In this document: piece by piece, positions 22,800 through 35,290 of the stretch
How positions within the stretch are numbered: position 1 is the stretch's first letter
How the letters are laid out: every line of letters starts with the position of its first letter
Source: Diplolepis rosae
Taxonomy: Eukaryota; Arthropoda; Insecta; Hymenoptera; Diplolepididae
DNA length: 64,000 bases
NCBI GenBank assembly: GCA_030998225.1
Contig: JAPYXD010000403.1
Location: 2,294,001-2,358,000, forward strand
Reading direction: 5' to 3'
Program-made: the position numbers and the translations under genes
The notes under the pieces: model-generated
The model's database searches: none
Seen by the model: only the letters and a program-made list of their open reading frames with translations
What the model was told of the DNA's origin: nothing

Positions 22800-23714
22800 A
22801 ATGTTTAGCGCGTTGTCGTTCCGCTGATGAACATGACTGACTACTGTCTAGACAGCGCTGAGTCATAAGTCCTGTGCGCGTTATTAATGCCCAAGACATT
22901 AGTGTCTACACTGAGAAAAAATCCTGGGCATAGTGACGTGATATATGTAGTTGAAAATGTCCTTAACTACTTTTTGTGGCTGAATTCAAGCAATGGTTGA
23001 CCCGTCAATGTAGGTACTAAAAGTGGTCGCAGTGACTAAGTAATGTAGTCACAGCGACTATGTAATGTTGTCACAGTCACTATATGTAAGTGTCAACTAT
23101 AAAGTTATGTTAAATCAAATTCCTAAAATCAAATGCATGAAATCACTACGTGGAACATTGTATTTTTCATAGCACCTCTTTTGAAAATCTGTTTGTCGGC
23201 ATCTGTAGAGCGGGTTGAAACTTTAAAAGTAGTAGGATTTAAAATCACAGTTTCGAGCCGCTCGACACATCAAATCAAATTCTCAAAAGAGCTGCTATCA
23301 GTTGCTATGAAAAATAATATGCATTACTCGAAACAATACACAGCGAATTCAACGAGTGTGAAGTTTGCTCCACTGGTTATAGCGACTACGTTATTCTAGC
23401 TATGACAACTCAATGTTTCAAGTTCACATAGCTAGGTTTAAGAGATAAGAACAATTTCACCGATGTTAACTAGTCGCCACGACCAGGTATTCAGAATATG
23501 GCTACCATGGCTACAAATCATGTTACTGTAGCCACGGGTCAAGTAGCGACAACAAGTCTCCCTCGTTACAGTGACTTTTTAATTTCCAACTACATTATTC
23601 CTAGTCACTATGACCAGATGCTATTTTTCTCTGTGTACGCTCTGGACATGAGTGGTTCATGTCATTCATGTCTAGCGAGGACACAGTGATGTCTATTTTC
23701 AATTTTCGTCTTCG
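22800..23714. repeat. Older repeat split by a TA-flanked insertion
   Basis: 22800-22908 and 23636-23714 are the two halves of the repeat seen intact (reverse orientation) at 17607-17766. Between them sits the 727-bp element 22909-23635. Joining the flanks across one TA gives the order seen in the intact copy. Confidence 0.75.
22907..23637 (+). mobile_element. TA-flanked CACTGAGAAAAA element, 727 bp (copy 1)
   Basis: Element 22909-23635 starts CACTGAGAAAAAATCCTGGG and ends ctatttttctctGTG, with TA duplications. It is nearly identical in reverse to 43460-44178. It contains several gtcac(a/t)gtgac(t) words and an embedded foldback segment (23160-23340) related to 14339-14836. The 88-codon frame shared by both copies (23133-23399) is probably incidental. 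Confidence 0.8.
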
Positions 23715-25215
23715 GACGAAATTAATATTTCATAAAGATGAAATATTATAGAATTTGTATTCATTTTTGGTTGTTTTGGTGTAGGGTCAGTTTCTTATCA
23801 TGAAATTCCTATTTCGTGATAACATACATATTTTTATTTGGATATCAGGAAAATTAATTAAGAAGTCATTTATTTCAATTTATAAGTTACTTATGAATAC
23901 AGTTGCCAAACAAGAAAACTATTTCTTTTTGGTCTCATAACATTTCCACGAATGATGAAGTTTGTGATTTGAAATTGCATTCGTGATACTTGCTACTTCG
24001 GTCCTTTAAAGGTGAATGAGACCTTTATTTGCATTATCTAGCGTCCCAGAGGAAAGCAAGACATTTTATGTCGAAATATCTCATAAAATATACTTTCACG
24101 AAAAATGTCGGTCAATTCTTTTTCATTTGAGTTGTTCATGGAATTTTAAAGTTGCTTCAATCCTCCATGAAAACACGTTTGCAAAATTAAATGGGTTTTA
24201 AAAGATAGTAATGATTAAAGCGGGGTTAGTTCAATTATTACGCAGACCTGCAGAGTGCAACTAGTTTGTCGCTTGGGAGTGTTAAAAAATTACTTGCTTG
24301 CGACCAACCACTTGCTGAAATTTAGCATCGAGTAAAAGCTTTCTCTCATTTCAAACTCCTGTTCACACGAATATTAAAGGTTATTCAGGTGAACAAAAAA
24401 CTTGCTTTTCAAATTCTCAATATTACAAAAAGTTAATTATATGTACATACATATATATGTGAAGATTTAAATGAACTTGGATAAGTTTGATTGAATTTAC
24501 TATGGATAATATTAATTAAATTCAAGTGGATTAAAAATAAGTTAATGAATGCAATGAATCACAAATATAACTTGAATTCAAGTTACTGTTTCATAAATAA
24601 ATCATAAGACTACTTGCAGATTGCGTGTACTAATTTACGTAATTGCTTCATGAGAACTAATAAGCAACATTTAGGTAGTATTCGAGATAATATTTAAATT
24701 ACAATGTTGTATAGATATAAAATTGCGAATTGTAATACTAGAAGGTTTAATAATATAAAAATTCAAAGAAATTATATTAAAAATGAGAAACTTAGGAATT
24801 TTTGTATATTTAACATTTTTCTCAACATCACAAAGCAAGAATAAAACAATAAAATGACATTTAATATAAGTTAAATGTTCCAGTCATTATACGGTTAAGA
24901 AAAAGCTTGTTTAATTACTTAAGTAATTATGTTGCGCTCGGTCTTATACTTATACAGAAGTTTTCCATTTTAAAGACGTACTCATATATCTGACTATCTG
25001 TAAAGAAAAGGCTCTAACGTGAAAAAACCCAATTTTCAATGCTATTGATAGTTTTTTAGTCACTCTTACATAACAATGTGAATTATCCTTTTATCTACAA
25101 AATTCGAATTGTTATTTAATTGCAAAGTAAAGTCATATTGTGAAGTTCCTTTGTTATAGCGTTTTTTTTCAATCGCCCGCTTTTATAAAATTATATAGTT
25201 ATTAATTATAAAACT
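23715..25215. other. Interval without recognised features
   Basis: AT-rich sequence with a small atatgtacatacatatatat run near 24440. The frame 24016-24201 has no motif. Nothing else was found. Confidence 0.35.
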
Positions 25216-25819
25216 TATGTGGGCGTCTGCATGAAAAGGGCTCTTATGACCGGTATGGAGTTACATATAGAGCCATAAAACCGGATGAGGGCAGGACATT
25301 TTAAGCCCAAGATAAACACTTCATGTTGAAAAAACGTGTCACCGGGACACCTTTTAAGTTAGAATTTCATATAACCTAATTTCGAAAATATCAAAGTTAG
25401 GGTCTAAGTAAGCAAACAATACACTTACAGTCGAAAGCTTAACAGGTTTTTAATTAAATTGAACAACAGCATCACAAATATTAAACAATTGCAGCAGTGA
25501 TATTGTTAAAGCATATAACAACAATTATAACACTGTTTCTAGATAACTGTCCATAAAGACCCTTTTACCGAAAAATTGTTCATAAAAATTCTACGTTTTT
25601 ATTATGGAGTTGGGTTCGGAATCATATTTCTAACAGACTTTTGAATAATTGTTACAGGGGCAAAGTAACCCAAAATACACCGCTGAATAACAGAATGCTG
25701 CACTTTTCATGACAACCGGCTATAAGGACCCTTTTCTTTTTTTTTTAAACTAGAAGAACGCAAATATCTCCTAAATTAGAACCGTCCATAAGGACCTTTT
25801 TTATGCGGACGCCCACATA
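25216..25819. mobile_element. TA-flanked TGTGGGCGTC element, 600 bp
   Basis: Element 25218-25817 starts TGTGGGCGTCTGCATGAAAA and ends ttttttatgcggacgcccaca, between TA dinucleotides. The word taaggaccctttt or its inverse recurs five or so times inside. No coding region was seen. Confidence 0.7.
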
Positions 25820-25849
25820 TAGTGTGTTTGCCAAATCTCGACTTGACAA

Positions 25850-26190
25850 CTAGAGCCTCCTTACACACGAACATAACATTTATGAGTACTATCAGAAACC
25901 AATATTGCAATTTTTGATTCATTTAAAAAAATAATTTCAAAAACACATAAAATGCTTTTATTTTCACAATTTTTGTCGGATGTGGCTTATTAATGAACTC
26001 GTCCTTTCTTTTCTATTTTCTATTTTATTTTCTATCAAGAGTTATCGTGTCGACAGACGCCGGACAGACAGACACTTTTGTAAAAACCGTTTTTTTTACT
26101 GAGGGGATCTCAAAACATAAACATTTGATGAAAATTCCGAAAGTAACTTTTCACATAAAACCAATACTTTCTCATATAATGTGAATGAAA
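25850..26190 (+). repeat. CAGA-tailed dispersed repeat, 3' part
   Basis: It shares, in order, a gtcggatgtggc block, a short (cagacaga) run at about 26065, a ctgaggggatctcaaaac block and an acataaaaccaatactttctc end with 42960-43290 and the inverse of 56899-57240. A truncated copy. It resembles the 3' end of a LINE-type element, but no coding part is attached. Confidence 0.6.
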
Positions 26191-28427
26191 AAGTCACATT
26201 GATCCAAATCTGGAGAATACTTTTTGCCCGTGCTAGTACAATACTTACAAGTATTTGCAATACATATATATTACGAGTATATATGTACTAAGTAGTTTTT
26301 CTACTAATTCAATTGGCACTAGGTCAATTTCTACTAATTTATTTGGTTACTACTTGTTTATCAAATGAGTTAGTAGAATATTACTAATTATTAGTATAAA
26401 TGCTTACTATAGCAATCAGTAAACAATTTCACAATTACATATCTTTATGTAACATTTTCATTAAGAAAAAAAATTGTGAATTTAGATAATATGTCTATAA
26501 TTTCTATCATAATGATACTATTGATTAAAACAAGTTGACAGTTTATCGCCCTTTCATTATTACAGTAATAATAAGAATTGAGTAAAGCAACTGGGAGAGA
26601 ACTACAATGTGTAACCCGAGTCAGTACTCTCGCGATTGTTTATACCTACACGTGTGTTCAGTGTACTTACGCAGATCCGCCGTTCAGGTTCTGTATAAGG
26701 CGCCAACTAGAATAGTTTCATGGTTTATCTTTCATACACGCCAAGTTTCAACCATTAATTTACGAGAGACAAAGTTCTTTGGAGCAAAAACTTACCAGCA
26801 ACCGGCAGTTATTCTCAAACTATATTTCTCAAACACAGTTATTGTTTTAGTAGCAAGTGTTCAATCTAAAACACTAGCAAACTCTTTTATTGAAATTTTA
26901 TTTAACTATTGGGTAAATGTTATATAACTTCGAAGTACAGTACAACCTCTCAGATAGTGAAATAAATTCTTGGAATTCTCCTAAATCCGGAAAATACCCA
27001 CAATTTGAGAGAGTGCAGGTTTCCCGGCTTCATATAGGAGGTTGCAGAGAGTTAAATATGCACCTGCATGTAAAATCTATGTATATAACACATCTTTAGT
27101 TCATTTTTACACGTTAAATACATGTTCCGTAAAAATTGCATTATAAACATCTTATTTCTACAATACACTTAAACCCGGATTATTGAGACTGTTCGGGCAT
27201 GATGTCTCGATAATCGAGGGAAGTCAGTCATGCGTGAAATCCAAAACAAGCAGGGTCGTATCAAGTGTTGAGTGTCTTGGTGCAATATCCGTTAACTGGA
27301 TTTTCTTTAAATCGTAAAGGATGAAAAAAGTTTAACTTTAACACTAACACTTCTACCTTTTTTCGAGTAAAATTGAGTAGAGCACTTGAGCTACAGGTGT
27401 ATATAATCGAAACTGGCCAATCAGCGTTGTGCACGAGTTTCTGAACTTGGCTATATAACTTTGCTGTACAATTGACACGATTCAAACCATAGACCAGATC
27501 CGTCCTAGTCGACTTCCGTTCGTCAGAATCGCGGTAATTGACTGGTTATTACGCCACCAATATCGCTCGTTATACGTGAGACGTAACTTCTGCGTGCAAT
27601 TGCCGATCGTTAACGATGTTCAATTTTCGAGATTCAGTAGTAGACTAATCTGTTAAAATTGTTCTCTTTTAATAAGATTCTCAATTTTGCTTAGTTTTAT
27701 GTCAATAATACAAAATATACATAGTTTTTTTCCCTGAACTCTTATTATATGACATGAAATTTTACTCATTTTTAAGGGCATGGAACAGTGACTGTTTGAA
27801 AATTCTATAAAATGATCATGGGTCGCTTAAAAAGTAAATTCAAGTCGTGCAACAAACTTCCCTATTTCCAAAACGGGCGTGCCAGCATCTGAAGAAGCGG
27901 TAGAATTTTACAAAGCTCTCCCATGTAAACCGAAAAAAATAAATATTCAACTATGTGACAAGTATCTTTCATATTCAGTTGTAATATCTAGATATTAATC
28001 TATAATATCTTAGGTATTAATTTCTGCATATTTTAATATGTTAGATATTGCAGCTTTTGATTTCTAGATATTACTTTTTAGAAATTGAAATCATGGCACT
28101 GCCAGGTCCTGATGAGGTTGCTTTATTTTGCTTAAGGTACAGATACTAACATCCTATTAGGCCCCGATATCGTTCTGTAACACTGAAAATGAAAAGGGCC
28201 GTAAAAGGGCAACCGTACATGGTCTGTATCAGGCAACCATTTTTGTACCTTAAGAAGAATTAAGGCTCTTTTCAGGACCGTGCCTATACTTTATCAAATT
28301 TTCTGAAAGTTTGAAAATTTGTCATGTCAATTATATATTTAAAGTAATGAAAAAAAAATAAATTTTTGGCTTTAAAGATAAATTAAACACACACTTTTGT
28401 ACATCATAATTTTAAAGTTTATATTAC
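26191..28427. other. Interval with a possible pogo-like end only
   Basis: At 26936-26950 TA-CAGTACAACCTCTC resembles the terminal repeat of pogo-type elements. No partner end was found. The frame 26607-26927 (106 codons) and others show no motif. 28080-28330 contains a modest inverted pair around cttaaggtaca / tgtaccttaag. Confidence 0.3.
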
Positions 28428-28540
28428 AATAGTATATTACGTGCCTAGGCGAGCGACAACGCTCGCAGGAGATCGAAGCCAAGGCGTAGTCGAGGTATAG
28501 CCGATGCGTAGTCGAGACGTAGCACGTATTCTATTTTATG
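28428..28540. repeat. Small GC-rich foldback element
   Basis: Bounded by AATAGTATATTACGTGC and GCACGTATTCTATTTTA. The inside repeats gcgtagtcgag and related words (28478, 28508) and has an inner stem gcgagcg / cgctcgc. The ends match those of 14698-14836 and the right end of 10145-10638. Confidence 0.5.
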
Positions 28541-30034
28541 TGACTTCGGTGCGGATACGAGTTTTTATGCGTACACTCGAATCTAATCTAGTATTGTAGT
28601 TGTTTGCGGCACTAGTCATTACACTTGATATTTCGCGACTAGTACCAGCCATTTTGATTTTATCGATCTTGTGTAGTAGTAGCTTGTTGTAATAGAGCAT
28701 GCGCAGTTCAAATTTACAAGGCTTTGTCAGTAGGGTGCTAACGCTGTACGAAGAAGAAGAAGAATAAGAAGAAGATTCTGCTCCGCTGTAAGACTATATG
28801 CGCACGCGCAGTTAAATTTTTACATTATATTCCTCTGTAACGGAATACACAATATTCCGTTACTCTCAGCTATAACGGAAAAACGAGTTTCCGCGCCGGA
28901 GGCACATAAATAAAATTCCTGAACCTGAGGAGATTCAAACCTATCCCAAATTAAATTTAAGACAATGAAGTCGGTAACGCCAATCGTTCACCTAATATAC
29001 AATTGAAGATCAGCAATGAATTTGTCGTTAAAAGCTGTCGATGAATCTCACGTCAAGTAAAAGACCATCTGTATAGCGCGTGGACAGTTAGGCAGGTATA
29101 TGAAAAAAACCGAAAAAGTCTACGATTGGCCGAAAAATATCCTGAAATGAGTCAAGGTGCAATTAAATTGTTTAATATCGTGTTTGCACGTCGTTCTATT
29201 TTACCACTTCGGAAATGGGAGAGGAAATGATAAAATATCCGGTATGGATTTTGACGTTGTCTCCGATATGATAGCCATTCGGTTGTAGTTTAGGAATTTA
29301 TAATTGTATTCATAATACAATATGTCTCTCTGAATTATGCAGCATGTTAAACACAGCAATCAAAATATGGTAAGTGAAACTGGTTGAATCAGAAATGTAA
29401 TATGGAAAGATGAACAATAAATATTGCTATAGCAACAAATTATATGCTTGATTCTCTTATTGCTGTATCTATGCCATCAATCGAGTAAGGTTAAATTAAT
29501 CATAAATACGGTTGTAACAGCCATTCCTTTCTATTAGTGTATAAGGAGAAAAATAGTTGAAGTAATTTTACTCAACTCTGTCGATTAAACTTGGGACATA
29601 CGGACATTTGAACATCTATTAAATCCTAGTTGGGTAAAATGAATTTGATATATACCTAATTCACCCAAAGTGAATAACAATAAGCGTTACATAGGGAATA
29701 GTAAGGAGTTGAGTAAAAGGTTATCGACGACAGGGCACCAACATGCGTCAGTGGGTTAACATGAAATGTATAAGTATATCACCGATGCTTGAGGTGCTTC
29801 AAATCGTAGTTAAGTAAAATGAGCATCGGGCGTATTATTTCAACTGGCAATGGTATGGTTCTCTCAAATAAAAAAAAATTCTTACCTCGAGCCTGCCAAT
29901 AGTCATCCGGTATATACATAAACAACTTACAAATACATTCACACCATTTGGACGTAGCCAATCATATTTCAAATTACAAATACACTTAAACATATAACCT
30001 TACATATATAAACCTAACAACTACACTTATATAT
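28541..30034. other. Interval with microsatellite and repeat fragments
   Basis: A gaagaagaagaag run lies at about 28757. Around 28930 the minus strand has a B-box-like GGTTTGAATCTCC, possibly another decayed tRNA-like sequence. 29547-29640 resembles the left end of 44283-44918 (aaaaatagttgaag, actcaact, ggacata). No gene was recognised. Confidence 0.35.
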
Positions 30035-30370
30035 AGTACGATACGCTTTCGTCAAATCACGCACACGCTCGCTTACAATGCTGAGATATAAAATTTGGAA
30101 CTTTCTTATATAGTGACTGCATGAGTTATTCAGAGCTTGTGAGAGTAAGTGCCGTCAATAAAATTTTTTAGCCTTACTCAAGTAAAAATAAATCAACTTT
30201 TTTCATAAATGATTAATAAAATATTTTTAAAAAGTAATATAATTATTCAATTATTATAACTATGATGATTAATATACATAATATAATTATTAAATTACAT
30301 TTAGTATAGATTTTTATTATAACGGCGTATGAAGTTTAGTGAAACTAAATTTTCAAATGTACATTAAAAA
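30035..30370 (+). repeat. Dispersed repeat, partner of 14017-14338
   Basis: Same order and orientation as the 14.0 kb copy, with point differences and small indels. No inverted ends or coding potential. Confidence 0.6.
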
Positions 30371-30659
30371 ATTGCATTATTATTAAGAAGTATCTTGTAT
30401 AAAAACATTTAAAAGAAGGTTCTTTTATTTTCTGTGTTTTATATTTTCAAAATATGGGTTTTACATTTTCGAAATCCAAATTATTATTAAATATTAAAGT
30501 TTTTGAAATTAAAAATTTTTTATGTGTGCCCAAGGCGCAGATTACTTTCATTCGTTCCTGCGTGAATAGATGTAGCTTATTGTATTGTAAAGTTTGATGA
30601 GTTTGATATATAGCTTCTTGCTTTTTCATATGGAGAGGGCGTGATAATAATATTCAAAA

Positions 30660-31890
30660 GAACTGAGGCCTAAGGCCTGATAGAGGATCTGCAAGATACG
30701 GAGGTGTGAGCACCACCAAGTGCCAGCTGAGCATTTTAAGAGGTTGATAATTTGAGTGCCGTGATCGATAAGTTTTGTAAAATGTAGGTCCCAGGACAGG
30801 GAGCTTTAAAAAATAACTCCTCGTTTGGCACTCTTTAAATGATAATAGTTGTATTTTTAATTTGAAGGTTTAGAGTTTCAGATAACTGATTAGAAGGAAT
30901 TAGGAAGGAAGCAAGTTTTGATTTGGTAGCCTTGGCTTCCCATTTTTAATAGTCCAGAAAATTTTCATATGTGTAAGAGTTCAAATATTTTTTAAGCTTA
31001 GCTAGCCTCACTCTAATGACTCTATCACATATTCCATTCTACCATGGCACCGAACAGGGATAGATCTTTCGACGGAAGCTTGGGGTCAGCTCTATGAAAA
31101 GCTTCGTCTATATCTTGCTGGAAATCAGAATAGGAGTTGAGAATTTCAGTCGAGTTATTCAGAACAGAGTGAAGTTACCTTTGTTAATAATCACAAGGTC
31201 CAAGTCAAAAATAGCGTCATCAAGGGCTAGGCCACAAGCACTCACAGTTGAACAGCCCCGTGATTGGTGGTGTGAGTTTAGGTCGCCACAAACTATACAA
31301 CAGGGCAAGTCGGAAGCATTATGTATGATAATGGCAAGCGTGTCCAGACAGTCTTCCACATCGTGAACGGTGTCAACCTTTTTAACAGGAATGTCATTTA
31401 TAATGGCAATGAGGAGGCCTCTTCCTTAGCGGTATGGTCGGTTCTTCCGAATTATATTAAAATTGGGGAGGTAAAATTTGATATCGACTTTAAGCCAGAT
31501 TTCGCAGAAAGGAAGAATATCAAACTTAGCCGCTTACCTTACAAGTGAACCTCTGTTAGGGATGAGACTATGGCAGTTCCATTGAAAAGGTTTCTTGAAA
31601 TAGGTGAGGTACATCTAGAGGGTGCGGAAACTCTGTAATTGAGCATGGAAATGAAAGATTTGAGTTGTATTAAGAGTTGAGTCATAAGAGAGATTAACTG
31701 AGTCTTTTGGTTGGAGAATTTGTGTTGAAGAGTAAGCATAGAAATGAGGGGCATTTGTTGCGGATTAACTGTGAGGTGGAGTCTGAGTGCACTACAAGTC
31801 TTTTTCAGTGGAGGGGGATAAGGATTTCCTAGGGGATGGTGGTAAAGAATTGTGGGGGGGGGGCTATTGGTCAAAGTTGAGACGTTTTCG
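30660..31890 (-). pseudogene. Non-LTR retrotransposon ORF2 remnant: endonuclease domain
   Basis: Read on the minus strand, the start FQWNCHSLIPNRGSL (about 31545-31592) is the typical opening of the apurinic-type endonuclease of jockey/I/R1-like elements, which nicks target DNA to prime reverse transcription. Farther on, the frame 31159-31359 gives CIVCGDLNSHHQSRGC, matching the GD-N-H metal-binding motif; the usual tryptophan before the glycine is arginine here. Frame changes occur near 31530, 31440 and 31350. The remainder to about 30660 looks like the endonuclease-to-RT linker with stops. No reverse transcriptase motif was found. Confidence 0.65.
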
Positions 31891-31955
31891 AGAGTTTTGA
31901 GATTGAGACAGATATTATGTTTTTTATCATAGTTTTTCTGCTAAAAGTTAAAATT

Positions 31956-32036
31956 ATTGTATATCTTCATTACCTTTTAACGTAGAATAAGTTAATAACA
32001 AATAAGTAAACCTAATGTTCAGCCGGTTCGCTAGGG
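31956..32036 (+). repeat. Relic right end of a CCCTAGCG-family element
   Basis: The sequence aacgtagaataag followed by ttcagccggttcgctaggg matches the right part and terminus of the family at 16617. The left end is lost. Confidence 0.6.
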
Positions 32037-32234
32037 TATAAGAGAGTGGATGGAGATTGGTGGAGTTACCCTCAAAGGAGTCCAGATCCACCTCTTTTAG
32101 ATTAGGAGAAGTTGAATAATTTAAAGCCGGGGAGTGAGCTCGGCGTGAGACTAGGTGAGATGCAGGCAACAACAATGAGCGTGATCTGTCAACCAGGAAT
32201 TTTGTGTGCCAACTTGCTATAAATGTTAGGAAAG

Positions 32235-32830
32235 GCTTATGGTGAATCAGTTTGATCAGAAACACGAGTGGTACAAAACGTTCAAGGAGGGTCAAGAGAT
32301 GCTAGAAGACATGTCTCGTTCTGAACGACCTTCGACATCTTCAATCGATAAAAACATCGAAAAATTGAAGAAAATCGTGTTCGATAACCGCCATTCTAAC
32401 TTAAGAGAGATATTTTGGACATGAGACGCGTCGCCGCACGGCTTCTTCCAAAAGAGCATATTGAAGCGTTTGCGCGAGAAAATCCGTCAGAAACGGCCAG
32501 CTTTGTGAAAGAACAATTCTTGGATTTTAAACGACGATAATGCGCCATCGCATAGAGAGGCAATTATGACCGAATGTAAGGCCAAAAATGAAACAAATAC
32601 CATCGATCAACCACTATATTTACCAGATCTAGCACCCTGTGACTTCTTTCTGTTCCCGAAACTAAAATTGCCGCTCCGAGGTACCCGTTTTGGCTCGATT
32701 AAAGCCATAGAACCCAAATTGTGGAAGTAGCTGAAGACCATGCAGGAAAGTGCCTAGAAAAAGTGTTTCGAAGACTGAAGAAATCGCTGGCATGAATGGT
32801 GGATTCATTTATAAATTTCAATCGCGTATA
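32235..32830 (+). pseudogene. Mariner transposase with internal deletion
   Basis: A start-like part (32239-32424) reads EWYKTFKEGQEMLEDMSRSE and then IDKNIEKLKKIVFDNRHSNL, the second helix-turn-helix region. After a frame break and a deletion covering the first aspartate, KRLREKIRQKRP-like coding resumes. It continues through NDDNAPSHREAIMTE (second aspartate) and PDLAPCDFFLFPKLK (third aspartate, about 32630). The C-terminus trails off near 32800. It is non-functional. The motifs fit a lineage distinct from the copy at 50-52 kb. Confidence 0.75.
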
Positions 32831-34416
32831 AAAGATACGTTTTCTAACAAGTTCAATTTGATTCTAAAGTGACATTTTTTTTTATGTTCAGAATGTGATC
32901 TTTATTTGAAGAATTTCTAAATACGATAAGCTCCTCTTCAAATAAAGGGATTGCATATAACACAGTTTACATTATTTTTTCTTTAAATCTGAGGACAATT
33001 TCTTCATATGGAGAAATTCTCTAGGAGAGAACATTCCTCGGATAAAGAGAAATAATTTACATACGATATTGTAGAGGAAAAATTGCATAAAAATAAGAGG
33101 TATCTTCAAATGAAAAATATTCTTTCTCGGTGTATGGTGGGATCGATTCCAGCCAGCTTCTAATGTACGCAAGTGGAATTTAAATTAATATATTGTATTT
33201 TTATGCTAGTGTGGAAGTATTTATGTCTACAACAAAAGAATGTACGAAGTTGAGGGGAAGAAATATTTTTCCGTGTCCCTGCTTTAAATTTTACTGGATA
33301 TGTTCCTTTATTTCTCAGCTGACTCCTATTGGAACATTTCTGCTATATTTTATGAATAATTTTTCAATTTTGTTCATTTTCTGATCTCCATGAAATTATT
33401 CAAGTACGATTGACTTTTCATGAATTTTTCTTGTACATGTTGATATTCTTGAATTTCGCAGACCCTAAAAAAGTGTCATGTACATCTTGTCGGGGAATCA
33501 TGCGATTACAGACAAGTTTATTCTGCGTCTGATTCACAAATTTCGTTAAAATCCGCCGATAATACCCTGTAAATAAGTATTAAAATAAAGGTTGCAGAAA
33601 AATAAATTTGTTTATAAATTTATTGAAATTATTTTTTAAATCTATTTTCTCAAATCACACATTTCTGAGACCTAACTCTACAAAAAAATACTTAGATGTG
33701 ACTTTTTACTGTTAAGACTTGGCCAATTTTTACTCATATGTATGTATATATTATATATATATTTATTATATATTTATTATTATGTATATATTATATTATA
33801 TACATATATATCTATATCTATAAATATATATCATATGTATATATTATTTCCTAGTCATATTTTTCATTCCATGCTTATAGCACTTCGTGCCAAAATTCAA
33901 AGTTTAAGATAAATGGATCAAATTTCAAAGTCGTAAGTATTATCTACACATTATTCGAAGTTCGACACTTGGCTTATTTTAGAAGGCGAATATCGTTGCA
34001 GGCGGTTTGCAGATGATGTCAGGTTGTTAGTGGATAGAGGCTGGGGCGAGCCACGAACTATCGACTGATGGTATGTAGAAGGACAGAGTTAGTCGACCAC
34101 AGACTAAATTGGGTTTCTGTACATTCGCGTGCAAATAGTTCCCACCAACGGATGCGTGTATATATATAGAGAGTGAGAGAGAGACGGAGCTTTTGGGCAT
34201 TCGAGGTGATATTCGAAATGGAGAAAGGTAGGGGTTCTGAGTCAGAGATAGAAATTAGGAAAGAGAGCGAGGGAAAACAAAAGGGAGAGAATAGCCAAGT
34301 CACTCTACGAGGGAGAGATTACACCAGGGAGAGATTTTTGCAATTAAACTACTTTTCTCGTTTCCTTCAAGTAGAAAAAAGAAGCTGATTTTGTTTGTTC
34401 ACTCCACATTATATAT
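32831..34416. other. Interval with AT microsatellite and purine-rich frame
   Basis: 33737-33860 is almost pure A and T with tatata and attatta units. At 34160-34330 a purine-rich tract (gagagtgagagagagac) gives a plus frame of 71 codons rich in E, R and S; low complexity makes it a doubtful gene. tttctcggtgTA near 33125 looks like a lone element end. Confidence 0.35.
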
Positions 34417-34560
34417 TACACGGAGAAATTTTTCATAGGAATATATGTTTGATTTTATATAATAATAATAATTATAAATAACTGGCTTATATCGCCCTTC
34501 AATAATATTAATAGATAGATGAATTTTTACTTTGGCTTTAGGGTCCAGAAATAATGTAAA

Positions 34561-34620
34561 CTCAGGGTTTCATTTTTTCCTCAAACGTTTCGACTCAGAT
34601 TGGAGTCCTCATCAGTGAGA
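34561..34620 (-). ncRNA. Hammerhead-ribozyme-like motif, minus strand
   Basis: This is the inverse of the motif at 35231-35290: CTGATGAG read from 34615 to 34608 and GAAAC at 34592-34588, with stem II GACTC/GAGTC between them. The stem I and stem III elements are the same as in the plus copy. Catalytic activity is not implied. Confidence 0.4.
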
Positions 34621-35230
34621 TTTATTTCTATAAAAATACAAAGAAAGAAAAGAATAAAAAATTGCACGTGTGACGGATAAACATTGTGTTGAAAAACGAT
34701 ATAAATGAATTGCAGTTGTGAAACTATAGAATAGGTCTAACTAAATTTACGAATAAAAAATTGAAAATTGTACAAAATTTGCTATAAAGATACATAGGGA
34801 AGGGACTTAAAAAATTTGAATACGTGTGACGGATAACATTATGATAAAATTGCACATGTAAACCATATAATTGGTCCATACTAACTAAATTCGAACAAAA
34901 AATACATAAAAAGTGTGCAGAATTTTTCTATAAAAAATGCAAAGGAAGAACCTTAAAAATTACACATGTGACGGTTAGACATTGTGTTGACAACCGATAT
35001 AAATGGATTGCACTTTTGAAACTATAGAATAGGTCAAACTAAATTTAGGTATAAAAAATTGAAAATTGTACAAAATTTGCTATAAAAATACATAGGGAAG
35101 GAACTTAAAAAATTTACACGTGTGACGGATAATATTGTGATAAAATTGCACACGTAAACCATATATTTGGTCCATACTAACTAAATTCGAAAAAAATAAG
35201 AAGTGAGCTTGTATTTTTATAGAAATAAAT

Positions 35231-35290
35231 CTCACTGATGAGGACTCCAATCTGAGTCGAAACGTTTGAGGAAAAAATGAAACCCTGAGT
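35231..35290 (+). ncRNA. Hammerhead-ribozyme-like motif, plus strand
   Basis: In order: CTCA (possible stem I), CTGATGA (35235-35241), GGACTC-CAATCT-GAGTC (stem II, one unpaired G), GAAA (35259-35262), CGTTT ... AAAC (possible stem III), then CC where a GUC-type cleavage site would be expected, then TGAG to close stem I. The arrangement matches a type I hammerhead with a decayed cleavage site. Such motifs are known in Penelope-like elements and retrozymes. Confidence 0.45.

Noticed and set aside
23133..23399. 88-codon peptide almost identical at 43696-43962
   Set aside because: Encoded by twin non-autonomous elements of recent common origin; no domain and no sign of coding constraint.
34173..34388. 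71-codon frame rich in E, R and S
   Set aside because: Lies in a purine-rich low-complexity tract beginning with a gagaga run; no start context or splice evidence.
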